Shown: in pieces, positions 1 to 11,428 of the stretch
Numbering within the stretch: the stretch's first letter is position 1
Layout of the letters: every line of letters starts with the position of its first letter
Origin: Phoronis australis
Lineage: Eukaryota > Phoronida > Phoronidae
Assembly: GCA_002633005.1 (NCBI GenBank)
Contig: NMRA01000294.1
Span: forward strand, 364,058 to 428,057
Length of the DNA stretch: 64,000 nucleotides
Direction: 5' to 3'
The notes under the pieces: generated by a model
What the model saw: the letters and a program-made list of their open reading frames with translations, nothing else
Database searches by the model: none
What the model was told of the DNA's origin: nothing
Position numbers and translations under genes: made by a program

Positions 1-254
1 CTTACCAAGAGAAAATCCAAGTAATAGAAATCGCTGGCCACACGTGATTCATGGTCTGACTTTGCCCAGTTTTGGCCGAGCAATTACGACTTTTGTCTGG
101 TTGCTTCCTCTTTTAATTTGAGCATGTTTGGTATGTTTGAAGCGAATTTCGGATGAATTTTTGTCTTGAATTTGCTATTCGCTGTGGAAATATCATGGTG
201 ACTTGGGATTTTTCTGAAGTCGCATTGGCGAGTTGCATGTCGCCAAATTGAGTA

Positions 255-300
255 CTGACAAACACACACGCATACGCACACACTCACACACTCAAACACT
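255..300. repeat. CA-rich microsatellite
   Basis: Degenerate run of alternating CA dinucleotides with CG and CT interruptions. The short cysteine/valine-rich ORFs across it are translation artefacts of the repeat. Confidence 0.8.
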
Positions 301-329
301 GGGTGTCCCCCTCACTACCTCAGTATTGG

Positions 330-552
330 CCCTTGCAATGTATTCAGGTATTCAGTGCCCATCCTACACCCCCTCAGTATTGGCCCTTTCATTGGGTGTC
401 CCTCCCTCATTCCCTCAGTATTGACCCTTACATTGGGTGTCCCTCCCTCTCTCCCTCAGTATTGGCCCTTACATTGGATGCTCCGCCTTCACTCCCTCAG
501 TATTGACTCCTACATTGTGTGTACCTCCCTCACTCTCTCAGTATTGTCCGTT
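330..552. repeat. 41-bp minisatellite in TM9SF3 intron
   Basis: About five units of roughly 41 bp, each containing CCCTCAGTATTGGCCCTT and GGGTGTCCCTCCCTC. The first unit is degenerate. Overlapping ORFs here in three frames are repeat shadows. Confidence 0.85.
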
Positions 553-693
553 AGTCTATTCCTGTCTTCACCCTCTCCTACTTCCGTCTATGCCATTCGT
601 CCCCTTTCCTTCACTACGTCCTCCTCTACATAGACTGAATGCAGTGTGTTATTGGCATTGAATCTACCCTAATGCATTTGCTTTTTGCCTTAG

Positions 694-3600
694 TTGATGT
701 TGGTAAGACACCATTCTGTACTGTGACACTGTCGGAGGACAAAGCACGTCTGTTTACTTATGCTGTGAAGAACCACTACTGGTATCAGATGTACATAGAC
801 GACCTGCCAGTGTGGGGTGAGTAAGTTATGCAACATACCTTATGTTGAAGTTGAACAACAGGAAGGACTTTTCTAACAAAATTTTTCACATTGTGTATGC
901 TTCTGGTATAATTATCTCTCCGACAATGGTTCAGCAAAACTTAGCCTGACTGATTACTTAGCAAGTGTTGTTATTCTAGTTCTCTGTTATCGTGCAGGCA
1001 TTGTTGGTGAGATAGAGGAAGGTGGTGAGGGTTACTATATATGGACTCATAAGAAGTTAGACATTGGTTACAACGGCAACCAGATTGTTGATGTGAATCT
1101 CACCAGCGAGGTCAAGGTTTTGGTTGACCCCTCCGTAAAAGTCAGCTTCACTTATGAAGTCAAGTGGCACAGGTCAAACATCAAGTTTGTGGACAGATTT
1201 GACAAGTACTTGGATCCTAATTTCTTCCAGCACAGGGTAGGCATTCTTAGTAACGAGCACTTCAAGTGTCGAGTGTTACTGGCACACTTTCCAAGGATTA
1301 GTTTAAACTAGAGGTGTAGCCTCGTTACCTTTTTACCCGAGTCACGGTGGGGGTGCAGTCTTAAAGTAGAACTTGCTTGCTGATTCCTTATCTTTCTGAT
1401 TGCTTGGCCTAATTGATTAGAAACACAATAAAACAATGGTGTGAATGTGAAGTAGGTTTAAAATTGCCAAATGTTTTTAAGGACGAGTTTTGTGGCGAAA
1501 ATGATCTGCCGCAAATCTCTGAACTGTGTCCATTAAGTATCGGGACGTGTTGCCGAGGAATAACACTGCATGATGCGAGCTTTGTGAGCCTGAGAGGTAC
1601 ACCATTAGTACAAAGGTCACCTATTTGCAGATTTTTTGTTTTCATATTTATAAGTTGTCAATGAACACAACTGCACTTTGTTTAGCGTAGATTATGTTAA
1701 AATAACATTGCCGTGTTCTTGCTATGCACTAGCCATTAGCACTGTTAGGAGCATGCGAATACATCTTTAAAGGATATCATATTGTTCTCTCTTCTTATTT
1801 TCTGCCTATTTTAAGTTTTCTTCCTCATTTTACTTGTCATGAAATAAAACTCCAGACATCCAATTATGTTAAAGCTGAAAAAAATAGAGCTTTTGTTGGA
1901 CTTTGATACCAAAGCACAACGTTGATGATTGATGTACTTAATTTCAGATTCATTGGTTTTCTATCTTCAACTCTTTCATGATGGTCATCTTTTTGGTGGG
2001 TCTTGTTACCATGATCCTTATGCGCACCCTACGTAAGGACTACGCCCGTTACAGCAAAGACGAGGAAATGGACGATATGGTATGTTGACTCCAACTGTCT
2101 GTTGTCAGTTTTTCTTCATGAACATATTAAACCTGTGATGTGGAAAATGCCGCCCCAGTCTGATTGTCAGTGACTGAGTGGCACATTTCATCTGAGGTCT
2201 GATACTAATAAATACCTCAACATAAGTTTGGAAATTGTGTTCGCTCGTCTGTGTTTTCATTATCTTTGGTTTATTTTAATTGTGTTGCATACCTATGAAA
2301 ACCTCAGGCATTCCCCTTCCCAACAATACCACATTTTGTTAATAATTTTTTTATGTGCTCAGTAACTTTGCTGCCAAAGGGGGGTTGGTCTCGAAGTCAA
2401 TGTTGCAAATTTCCCTGTTTTTGCCAAGCAGTGTCACCACCATTGATGACATCCTAAATGTACTAAAAAATACACTGAGGCGATATCCTGCTGCCAGTGT
2501 CAATCTGCAGTCTGAAACGTATGCGACCTAATTCCATCTTCCAAGATGATAATGTGTGCCTCCACCGAGCCAAGCATGTGAGAGACCATCTGTGCCACGT
2601 GGTAGTACAGCAAATCGAATGGCCGCATGCAGCTCAGACTGAACCCTATCGAACACTTGTGGAACCAACTCCGACAGGCTGTACATGAGTGACTGACCAA
2701 AACAACCACTGTGGCTTATTTAAGGCGCTTACTGGCTCAGGAGTGGAATGCCTTAATGCAGCATTGCATTGCCAGGCGTGCGAAGAAGGTGTGTCGCTGT
2801 AGTGACTGAGAATGGTTCGTCAACCCGACTCTGAGAAGGATGTCACTGTTGTCTATCAGTCAGACCTCACTACAGTACTGTTTATCAGTCAGTTGTAATC
2901 AATAAATTTAGTGTTTACTTGTTGCCAAATTGCCATAAGTTTTTATTGCCATGGAACCAGCACTATATTTGCTGTCGAAAAAGCTGAATGCTCAAACTTG
3001 AATGCACATTTAGCTCCAACTGAAGTTGCAACATTCACTTTTGAGACCAAGCGCCTTCTGGCAGCAAAGTTACTAAGGGCTGTTACAGTAAAATCCGTGT
3101 GGGAGGGGGGGACGGCAGTAGAAATAAAAATTCATGGGTGGTGGTCTTCAGAAAAAAACTCAAATTATGGGTGCTCGTTCCTGTAAGAAGTGATGCATTA
3201 ATGAAAGCGCTCCGAGGAGCGAACCTTGGCGAAATTAACCAAAAAGATGACGATAAAGATGATGACGAAGATGACGAATATGGCGAAGATGGTGGCGAGG
3301 ATGAACAAAAGAAGTTAATAACATACACATGACGAACGTAGGAGTCCGAAATCAGTAAGAAAAAGGCTAGTCTTGAGCGACACTTGGCGAAATTAAGGAA
3401 AAGACGGAGATGATGACGAAGATGATGACGATGATGACGAATATGATGATGTTGGTGGCGATGATGAACAACATCACAACATTCATATGACGAATTTAGA
3501 TGTCATAAATCATTAAGAAATAGGCTGCAGTCTAGTTCAATTGAAGCTAAACCAACNAGCTGGGTGCGCGCATGTTTGGGGCCGTGAAAAAGCCACTGTT

Positions 3601-6600
3601 TTGTCATGGGTCATTCCAAGCCCTGTACACACGGACAATACAGCGCAATGGACACCAGCATTACAGAGACTGACCATACAGTGCAATGTACGTCAGTGTT
3701 GTACAGACTGACAATACAATGCATTGTACACCAGGGTTACACAGACTGACAATACAGTGCAATGTACACCAATGTTACTCAGACTTACAAATCAGTGCAA
3801 TGTACACCAATGTTACACAGACTGACAATGCAGCACACTGTACCCCAGCGTTACATAGACTGACAATATAATGCATTGTGCACCAGGGTTACAGAGACTG
3901 ACAATGCAGCGCAATGTACACCAGCGTTACACAGACTGACAGTTCAGTGCAATGTTCACCAGTGCTCTCCACACCTAGTTTTGACTCGTCATTGCGTCGA
4001 GTTTGAGTTTTGTTGTGATGAGTTTTGCTTACTTGCATCGAGTTTGAAAATCTAATATGTAACAAGTTTGATGTATTGGGAGATCAGTTGTCTCTTAAAA
4101 GGGAATTGAGACATTTTGGACTTGGTAACAATTCAATGCGTTTAATCCAATACTTGATGCACGAATTCTCCACAGTAGGGACATTGACTTTCAAACATGT
4201 ACTTAAATTTTGTAATTCTAGTAGAATTTGAATATTCTTTAGAAGAAAATACTGTACACCATCAGAAAGACATATAACTGGCCTAGCATAATGCATAATT
4301 AAATGTGTCTGGCCTATCACATGTATGATTAAATGTGTCTGGCCCATCACAATGTATGATTAAATGTGTCTGAAATGAATTCTTTTTAGGGTGTAATGTT
4401 CTCATTGTAATTGCGCAGAATTATTGTTGTATTTCAACTGCTTCAGTCACTGCTCTCAATTTTGACTTGAAGGACATGAAGTATGCAGTTTACATGAACT
4501 ACACAGTGTACCTTTGTTGTTGACAGGAGCGAGATCTTGGAGATGAGTATGGTTGGAAACAGGTTCATGGAGATGTGTTCCGACCAGCGTCACACTCCAT
4601 GCTCTTCTCTGCTCTCATCGGTACCGGATACCAGATATCTACTGTTGCCCTCTGCGTCATTACATTTGCAATGCTGGGAGAATTGTATACAGAGTAGGTT
4701 CTTCTGTACTTCACACACATTTGTATGTAAACCACAGACTGATGTTGAGAGCCGTTTAATTCTCATTGGTTTTCACTGGTTTTTAAGAAGCACATTTCCT
4801 AGTGCCAGTTACATTTTGGCAAAACTTTGAACATAAGGTACAATTATCATGAGCTCTGTAAGATTTGTACTTGTCAGTGGATTATTGATCTTTTTGAATA
4901 TTTCCATGGGGATTTTGATTAACGTGCTTGTTTTTAAGCAAGCATTTTGCTTGTTACTTATTATCGTTTCTTGTGTTTAGACGCGGCTCCCTTCTCAGCA
5001 CAGCCATATTTGTGTTCGCTGCAACATCGCCAGTCAACGGCTATTTCGGGGGCAGTCTGTATGCCAGGATGGGAGGTAAAAGACAGTCTATGCATTACTT
5101 CCACTTGAGAAATATCTGAACTTTATACGTCAGATTCTTGCTGCAAAACCTCCACTGTAGGAAGTTTCAGCAGTGCTTCAATTTTAACTTAACTAATGCA
5201 TTTTTCTGTCAAGAGTTCTTGGAGGCATTACACAGGTGGTGAGGCTACCTAATACCTTGTGTCTTCATTCCTCTGCTGTCTGAGGACATCTATGCTCTGG
5301 AACTCACAAATTGTCTGAACAAATCTCACAAATAGTCACTTACATGTGCCCCGGATTTTGAGAACCAGTTTATTGTCAGTTATTCTGTAGAGAAAACTGG
5401 TTCTCAAAATGCAAGACACAGTAAATGACTTGCCATCGCGAACTATTGAATCAAGCATGAAAATGTGTGAACAATCTGGAAACTCCTATATCCACATTAA
5501 GGTTAGCTTTTGCACACAAACCGTGCATTGAGTGCTACCTACCAGTAGTTTGTGCTGTTCAACAGGAGAAGGGTTGTGTTCATCTGTGAAGAACTGTTTC
5601 TTTTCCCTACAGGCAAAGTGTGGATTAAGCAGATGTTATGTAGTGCCTTCTTGCTCCCGTCCTTGGTCTGCGGCACAGCGTTTGCCATTAATTTGATAGC
5701 CATTTGGTATCATGCTACAAGAGCCATTCCATTTGGTACTATGGTGAGTTAAAAACTTGTGTTGCCTTATGTTTTACGTGTTGCCTCATATTCCACTCCC
5801 TAGTTTGTAAATGAATGGTTGTAATCTTAAAGTGAATTCTTTAACAGTCGTCGTTACTGCTTAATCTGTCAAGATTGCATTGTAGAAAACTTGCTTTTAA
5901 GTGTGTTGATACCTTCTTCAGGTAAATCTGTTTACTATGTGAGCCACAGCTCAGGGTGACTCCCAAAACACAGAAAAGTCGTAGGGTTTTTGCGAGTTGC
6001 AACCAAATTTTAAGAAATTGGACAAATGCGAATTGGCCTCTAATTCTAACCTGGGAATTTTGTCAAGTCGCATTTCACTAATTGATGTCATACTAAGCGT
6101 GGAGCCGTGTTCACTAAGCTATCTTTCGGTTTCAGGTTGCTGTGACATGCATCTGTCTTTTTGTCATCCTGCCTCTCAACTTGGTCGGTACTGTGTTGGG
6201 ACGGAACCTTTCTGGCCAGCCTAACTACCCGTGTCGCATTAATGCTGTCCCACGGCCAATTCCAGAGAAAAAATGGTAGGTTCATGGCAGTGTGCAAGAT
6301 CATGTACACTTACCAGGTCTAATCACTTTTTCCTGGAGATAATTGCGTCATGTGATCTTGATGTGTATTCCGTTTGATGTACACCGTTTTGATGTGATTG
6401 GATAGTTGTAACTGAGGCTTGCGCTGTGTGTCCACACTACATTATAATTGTGATACTTTACAGGTTCATGGAGCCAAGTGTCATTGTTTGTCTTGGAGGC
6501 ATTCTACCATTTGGTTCAATTTTCATTGAAATGTAAGTATACTTACTGTCTATACACGTATTTCTTGTGTTATTTCTGCCTCTGGGAGGAATATTGTTTG

Positions 6601-9600
6601 CAAACGATTGTGTTAGTCATATTCTGAGAACCTTTCAAATTGGCTCACTTGCATAGAGTGTTGTTATATGAAAGTTTAGAAGTCCTTGAAAAAATTGGGA
6701 ACGTTTTTGAACAATAACAAAGGTATCATTACTGCGACCACTTTATATTATTTTGTCTTCACTTGATTTTGGCAATTTACATCAAAATTTGAAAAAAATG
6801 TTCCGCGCTGCATACCTCTGTACGCATGACTGAAACTCAACCGTGTCTACTTTGCAGGTATTTTATCTTCACCTCATTTTGGGCCTACAAAATCTACTAC
6901 GTGTACGGCTTCATGCTACTTGTCTTTGTCATCCTGTCCATTGTCACCATCTGTGTCACCATAGTGTGTACATACTTCCTGCTCAATGCTGAAGACTATA
7001 GATGGTAAGTGATTCTGTTGTTGGTCATGATCTACTTGGCCATGCAGCTGTTGTTTGCAATTCTTATTACAGGCAGTGTCCTGATTAAAACACAACATGA
7101 CAGATAAGAGAAAACCGGAAATGTGATGGGACGTCTACTTTGTTAACAACATTGTTACCAATGCATATTTGGTCCAAGACTCTTGGATATTAACCAGTCC
7201 TGCAGTTTGTTTCTCGCAGTGTCCGGCGAAAATTAGCCTACCCTGAGGTTCATTCACGTGGTGTGATTGGTCAGATGAAAAGTGACGCTCCTGTCACTTA
7301 TTCACATGTTGTGGTTGGTCAGATTTTGAGTTGAGCTATGAGTAAATTACTTGTATGTCTTGGGCCCTGATGGGTTTCTGTGCTGGCTGGGCCATGACTA
7401 GTATCTACACGTGACTTTCAAGCCCTCATGAGATTCTCATCAAGCAGATTCATGTGCTGAAGTGATTTAAGTAATCTTAAGTTGAAAATATCTGTTTACA
7501 AACAACAATTACAGGTGGTTAAAAACTGGTGAATTATATTTGTGTATCAATCCATCAATTGTTTTTGTTGATGATAGCTTTAGTATATCATTGTGGTTGG
7601 TCAGCAAGACAACCCTGTATTGTGACTTAGAATTGTTTTTTGTTGTTCCAGGCAGTGGACCAGTTTCTTAGCTGCAGCATCAACAGCTGGCTATGTCTAC
7701 TTGTATTCCTTCTATTATTTTTTCTTCAAAACAAAGTAAGTTTCGCTGTTGTCTTAAGTTGTTTATCTCAAAATTTTAATGTTTATATTTCAATGTCATT
7801 TAAGCATCCTTTTTTCAAAAAATGACACTATCCAGAAAACCAGCTTGTTTACCCCCAGTGCCATACAATTTGCAATTAGCAAGCGAATTTACTTGACTTG
7901 TGTGTACATTTGGAAGGTTTGGTAAAAAACATTGACCAGACAAAAAAAATATAATTTGCCTGCTCTTTAAACTTTTTAGTTGGTTTAGGTTAAGGTTATC
8001 TCAAACTTTAGTGGCCTCCATTCTAACTCATATATCCAAAAAAACTTAATAGCTTTGTCAACTAGAAAAAGTATATATTTTCTAACAGAACAAAGATCAG
8101 GAAATATCAAAATCCTTTTTGTATTTATGTACCATTGTTATTTTAACGTAATACCTTTTTTAAGTCAAAATTTCATTATTATGCGCCCACATATTTATAT
8201 GTGGTCGCAAATTGCTGTCGTTTCTGTCTGGGCGTCCGGTGTCCGGCTTCCGCAGCTGTATTTCTTAAACCCCTAACAGGACCTTGATGAGGTTTGGCAG
8301 ACATGTTCTTATGAAGCTGACGGCAGATGATGACACATTTCAGACCTCTCCGACTACAGGTGTGCCCCCTAGTGGAAATTTATTTTTTTTACGATTACCT
8401 CTGTATCTTCGGAAGTCCTCAACGTATTTTCATGAAATTAGGCATTTATGCATATATTGGTGAGATGATGCTATCCTCCCATTTTCGAATGGATTCAAGT
8501 TGTTTTGCACCACCTAGTGGCCATTTTTACTATTTTCAAGTCTGTTTTTGGCGTCCACCCTTCTATCAATCAAACTGGTCTGGGGATGATTTTGAAAATT
8601 GACATATACGTTCTTACTGTGAAGAGGGTGGCTGACTACTGTGGCACCTCCTAATGGCAATTTTGTTAATTTATGCGCCCATGGCTGTATCTCCTAAATG
8701 CTCTACATGATCTTTATTGAATTGTACTGTTGTATTTATATGATGTTGAAAGCTGAGTAGGACGATGCTTGAATGAATTGTACTATCGGTGTGCCCCCTA
8801 GTGGCAACTTTTTGTTTACTGTATCTTCAAAGGTTTCTAAACGGATTTTCATAAAGTGTAGCAAAAAGGCATCTATTAGTGAGGTGATGCTATCCTCTGG
8901 TTTTCGGTTGAATTCGAGGTATTTTGTCCTACCTAGTGGCCATTTTTACTGTTTTCGAGTCTGTTTTTCGCATCTGCCCCTCTGTCAACCAAACCACTCT
9001 AAGGATGATTGTGAAAATTGGCAATGTATTTTTCTAATGTGAAGAGGAGGGCTGATGACTTTCCAACGACTTCGATTACTGTGGCGCCTCCTAGTGACAG
9101 TTGCGGTTTTTTTTTGAGCCCATAGCTGCATCTTCTTAACTCTCCGCAGGATATTTAATTAAGTTAAGCAAATGTGTCTGGCGAACGATATGCACCCTAG
9201 TGGCAATTTCATCTTTTTTCTGTTTTTCTCTGTTTCTTTGAAGTTCCTTTACAGATTTTTATGAAATTCAATAAAGAGCTTTCTATTAAAAACCAATGGC
9301 ATGTTCCCGTTTTCGGATGGTTTCGACGTATTTTGCGCCATCTTTGACCTTGGATAAGTAGTGAACAAATATCCACGTGGTTGTGCGGTTCCAAGGTGGT
9401 TCTGCTCAATCTTTTTTTCTCGCTACGCGGTATATATTTTGTACTTGAAGTTCCCCGAGAACGAAGACAAGGTACTTCTCTACACACATGACTGCGAAAT
9501 ATTGTAAAAATGGCCAACTTTTGTGAATAAGGTTTGAGATATCCTTAACAAAAGATGTTGCCCCAACAGTTTGCCAGGATTTACATGTCTTTGTGTTTTG

Positions 9601-11428
9601 TTGATTTCAGGATGTATGGGTTATTTCAGACAACGTTCTACTTTGGTTACATGGCTCTGTTCAGTTTAGCTCTAGGCATTATGTGTGGTAAGTATGGCAC
9701 AACCTGGTCATGTTACGGCCCGGGCTCTAATCTTTTTACTCCAAGTTGAACTCAAAATTTCTTTGCTGTTTTGCGTCCTGCGAATAAACAATTTCAAGAT
9801 CATAAGTAAATGGCTAATGAAGTAAGAAACGGTAAGGTTTGTGCTTCATTCATTTATTCGTGCCCGAGTTTACAAAAGATATTGTGAATTATACTGCATG
9901 GCGTGACGTTCAATTGTTTAATCAACCATAGCCCTGCACCAAAATGGCGATATTGAATGGAAACCAGTCTCACATTCGTCTGCATGGACTGGATTATACA
10001 TTGTCTGCTACGCCGGCCAACACCGATAATAACTGATTTATGTTTAGCAAGACGACATCAACAGAGGTTTCGTTATCAGGGCTTGGAATTTTCCGCGGAA
10101 ACGCGGATTTCCGCTTTTTTCAAGTGTTCTGTCCGCGCATTTTATTATATTTCCGTGTAAAAAAATCGAATTTGACATAAAATTTCCGCGGCAAATTCCT
10201 TTCTTACCGCGGCGTTGCCGACGACGTTCACCTCGAAAAACGGAAGTTGTTTCGGAGGAACGTAAATTGTCAACATTGCCGGGGCATCTGGGATAGCGTG
10301 GTGGGATTTTCAATGTCGTCTCGTGTGATTGTAAACCGCAGTGACAAATACTACAGCTGTGCAGCCAAAAATGTATGGGAGTGGAAGTGTAGGAGTGGAT
10401 GGACGAGATAAAAAGACGCAGACGCATGCTACTGATGGTGGTAATGTTTTTTTTTTTAGTCCTACCGATTTTTGTCGGCGAAAGGTTCACATCGACTATT
10501 TCAAGGCTGGGTAGCGCATGTTTTGGGCCGTAAAAGTTTCCGCGTTTTTTGTCATTGGTCATTCCAAGCCCTGCGTTATACAAATTAGTTTATTACATTT
10601 AAAAAGTTCAAATATTTTTTGTTCTACGTTCGTCATGTCGTAGATGATTGAACACTTTTTTTTTGTACTCAAGTGCGTCTACAACTGTGTCTCAACAGAG
10701 ATCACACTATGCCGGCCACTTCATTGCCAATTTGTCTTGCGAAGTATCCTTTACCCCAGATACTTCCACTACATGATGCTCAGATTAAGGTCTCATCTGT
10801 GATGAGTAAACTTGTATAATGCACCAAACTGCACCCCCCCCCCNCCCCCGCTGGGAGGATCTCACTTCATCCCATGGCGCTTCTGCGTCGAGCATTCACC
10901 ACCACGCTCCTTTCGACCCACTTCTCATTTTCGTGTGTGGCAACGGGCAACCCCCTTTTGGTCATTCACCACCATGCTCCTTTCAAAATTTCAAAACCCA
11001 GGGGAAACCCTATATATGATTCCAAAAATCCATTTTTGCCTTCTTGTCGTATATCAGAAGTGAAATTAGTTACAATAATTCGACTTGACAAATCCAGTGT
11101 TTCAGTATTTCTAACTTGTGATGTTTGAGTTGAAACATTGACGCCATTACCTGAAGCTTACACAGTCCGGCTCTGAAGCTTATACAGTTCGACTCTGAAC
11201 CAGTAACAAACCTAGAGGTGACTTTTTAATGAGCTGAGTGAGGAATAGAATGGAGTGATATATTCGCCCTAAATCAGTAATTTATTTTCAAAAGCACACC
11301 TTTAGCGCCGCTAGAGGCTTTTGTTTACATGTGTTACACAGTTTACTCATTGGTTTTCAGGCACATTCGGCTATGTTGGAACAAGTTACTTTGTTAGGAA
11401 GATCTATTCAACAGTCAAGATAGATTAA
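694..11428 (+). CDS. TM9SF3: Transmembrane 9 superfamily member 3 (nonaspanin), 5'-partial
   Basis: Twelve coding exons with GT-AG borders and matching phases: 694-816, 998-1236, 1948-2079, 4527-4693, 4981-5075, 5613-5743, 6136-6275, 6464-6532, 6858-7004, 7652-7735, 9611-9687 and 11361-11428 (stop TAA 11426-11428). They join into 489 residues without a frame break. The family is about 590 residues, so roughly 100 N-terminal residues (signal peptide and start of the lumenal domain) lie left of the window. Recognisable segments are [17 protein letters not shown]-like lumenal sequence, [15 protein letters not shown], the first membrane span after [10 protein letters not shown], then [51 protein letters not shown] and [12 protein letters not shown]. 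Eight further hydrophobic spans follow. The C terminus TVKID carries the KXD motif known to hold this family in the Golgi. Nonaspanins are nine-pass Golgi/endosomal proteins involved in membrane-protein trafficking. The assignment is very secure; the exact start of the first listed exon is slightly less so. Confidence 0.96.
2440..2815 (+). pseudogene. Tc1/mariner-type transposase relic
   Basis: Fragment of a Tc1-family DDE transposase C terminus inside the TM9SF3 intron 2080-4526. One frame reads [14 protein letters not shown] and EWPHAAQT from about 2539. After a frameshift near 2632 another frame gives [16 protein letters not shown], ending at TGA 2686. A later piece reads [23 protein letters not shown](V/A)xxHxA and DLNPIEHLW are hallmark Tc1 motifs flanking two catalytic acidic residues. 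The frameshift, the stop and the missing N-terminal domain make it inactive. Terminal inverted repeats were not identified. Confidence 0.85.
3190..3535. repeat. Tandem duplication of a GATGAC-rich segment
   Basis: Two imperfect units of about 165-170 bp. Each contains GGCGAAATTAA, then a run of GAT/GAC/GAA triplets, then ACATGACGAA-like sequence and AGTAAGAAAAAGGCT-like sequence. The acidic ORF predicted here (Asp/Glu runs) is intronic and has no splice context, so I treat it as a repeat rather than a gene. Confidence 0.7.
3558..3628. mobile_element. Truncated end of a CAGGGCTTGGAAT-type DNA transposon
   Basis: The sequence ending ATTCCAAGCCCTG at about 3628 matches the right end of the complete element at 10077-10573, including the GGGCCGTxAAAA and TTTTGTCATxGGTC stretches. 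The left part is cut off at the ambiguous base at 3557, which may be a contig joint. Confidence 0.7.
3629..3965. repeat. 38-bp minisatellite
   Basis: About nine units of roughly 38 bp, consensus around GTTACACAGACTGACAATAC followed by AGTGCAATGTACACCA. It directly abuts the truncated transposon end. Confidence 0.88.
4275..4375. repeat. 31-bp tandem repeat, three copies
   Basis: Three units built on TTAAATGTGTCTGGCCCATC and ACAATGTATGA lie in the TM9SF3 intron before the exon at 4527. Confidence 0.8.
5346..5416. repeat. Foldback (hairpin) element, copy 1
   Basis: Arms TTTTGAGAACCAGTTT (5356-5371) and AAACTGGTTCTCAAAA (5394-5409) are perfect inverted repeats around a 22-nt loop. A second copy with partly decayed arms lies at 26444-26518. 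The copies share outer bases (TGCCC... and ...ATGCA), so this is a dispersed miniature element and not a local accident. Confidence 0.75.
7965..8120. repeat. Dispersed repeat, also inverted at about 41070-41195
   Basis: The stretch around GGTTATCTC...AGTGGCCTCCATTCTAACTC and AGTATATATTTTCTAACAGAAC recurs in reverse complement at about 41070-41195. The copies are diverged by small indels. No coding capacity was seen. Confidence 0.65.
8182..9350 (+). mobile_element. TGCGCCCAC-ended repeat with internal CCTAGTGGC units, copy A (3' truncated)
   Basis: The copy begins TGCGCCCACATATTTATATG, as copy B at 30558 does. Internally it consists of imperfect units ending in CCCCTAGTGG, CACCTAGTGGCC and CTCCTAGTGGCA, separated by TTTTCATGAAATT-like sequence. 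It lacks the GGGCGCA right terminus seen in B and in the inverted copy C, because another repeat begins at about 9352. Likely a non-autonomous DNA transposon. The short ORFs in it are not conserved as proteins between copies. Confidence 0.75.
9352..9560. repeat. Dispersed repeat, also inverted at about 39775-39985
   Basis: This contains CCACGTGGTTGTGCGGTTCC, AAGGTGGTTCTGCT and GTATATATTTTGTACTTGAA, then TTCCCCGAGAACGAAG, all found in reverse complement at 39775-39985. It ends about 50 bp before the TM9SF3 exon at 9611. Confidence 0.75.
10077..10573. mobile_element. Non-autonomous DNA transposon with CAGGGCTTGGAAT termini and 6-bp target duplication
   Basis: The left terminus CAGGGCTTGGAAT and right terminus ATTCCAAGCCCTG are perfect inverted repeats. 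Direct repeats CGTTAT flank it at 10071-10076 and 10574-10579. The 497-bp interior has no transposase; a 179-codon ORF on the - strand shows no recognisable domain. The ends resemble hAT-like elements. A truncated relative lies at 3558-3628. Confidence 0.88.
10835..10850. repeat. Poly-C tract interrupted by one ambiguous base
   Basis: Homopolymer of C with N at 10844. This is probably an unresolved length rather than a real gap. Confidence 0.7.

Larger units (their letters stand above)
1..693 (+). other. TM9SF3 intron (3' part) upstream of the first visible exon
   Basis: This stretch precedes the first visible TM9SF3 exon, whose acceptor is the pyrimidine-rich tract ending in AG at 692-693. 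It holds a CA-rich microsatellite and a 41-bp minisatellite. I found no upstream TM9SF3 exon in it, so the N-terminal exons are outside the window. Confidence 0.7.

Noticed and set aside
3099-3332. Acidic ORF rich in Asp and Glu
   Set aside because: It arises from a GATGAC-rich tandem duplication in an intron; the second copy does not keep the frame.
10044-10583. 179-codon ORF on the - strand
   Set aside because: It coincides with the non-autonomous transposon 10077-10573 and has no recognisable domain.
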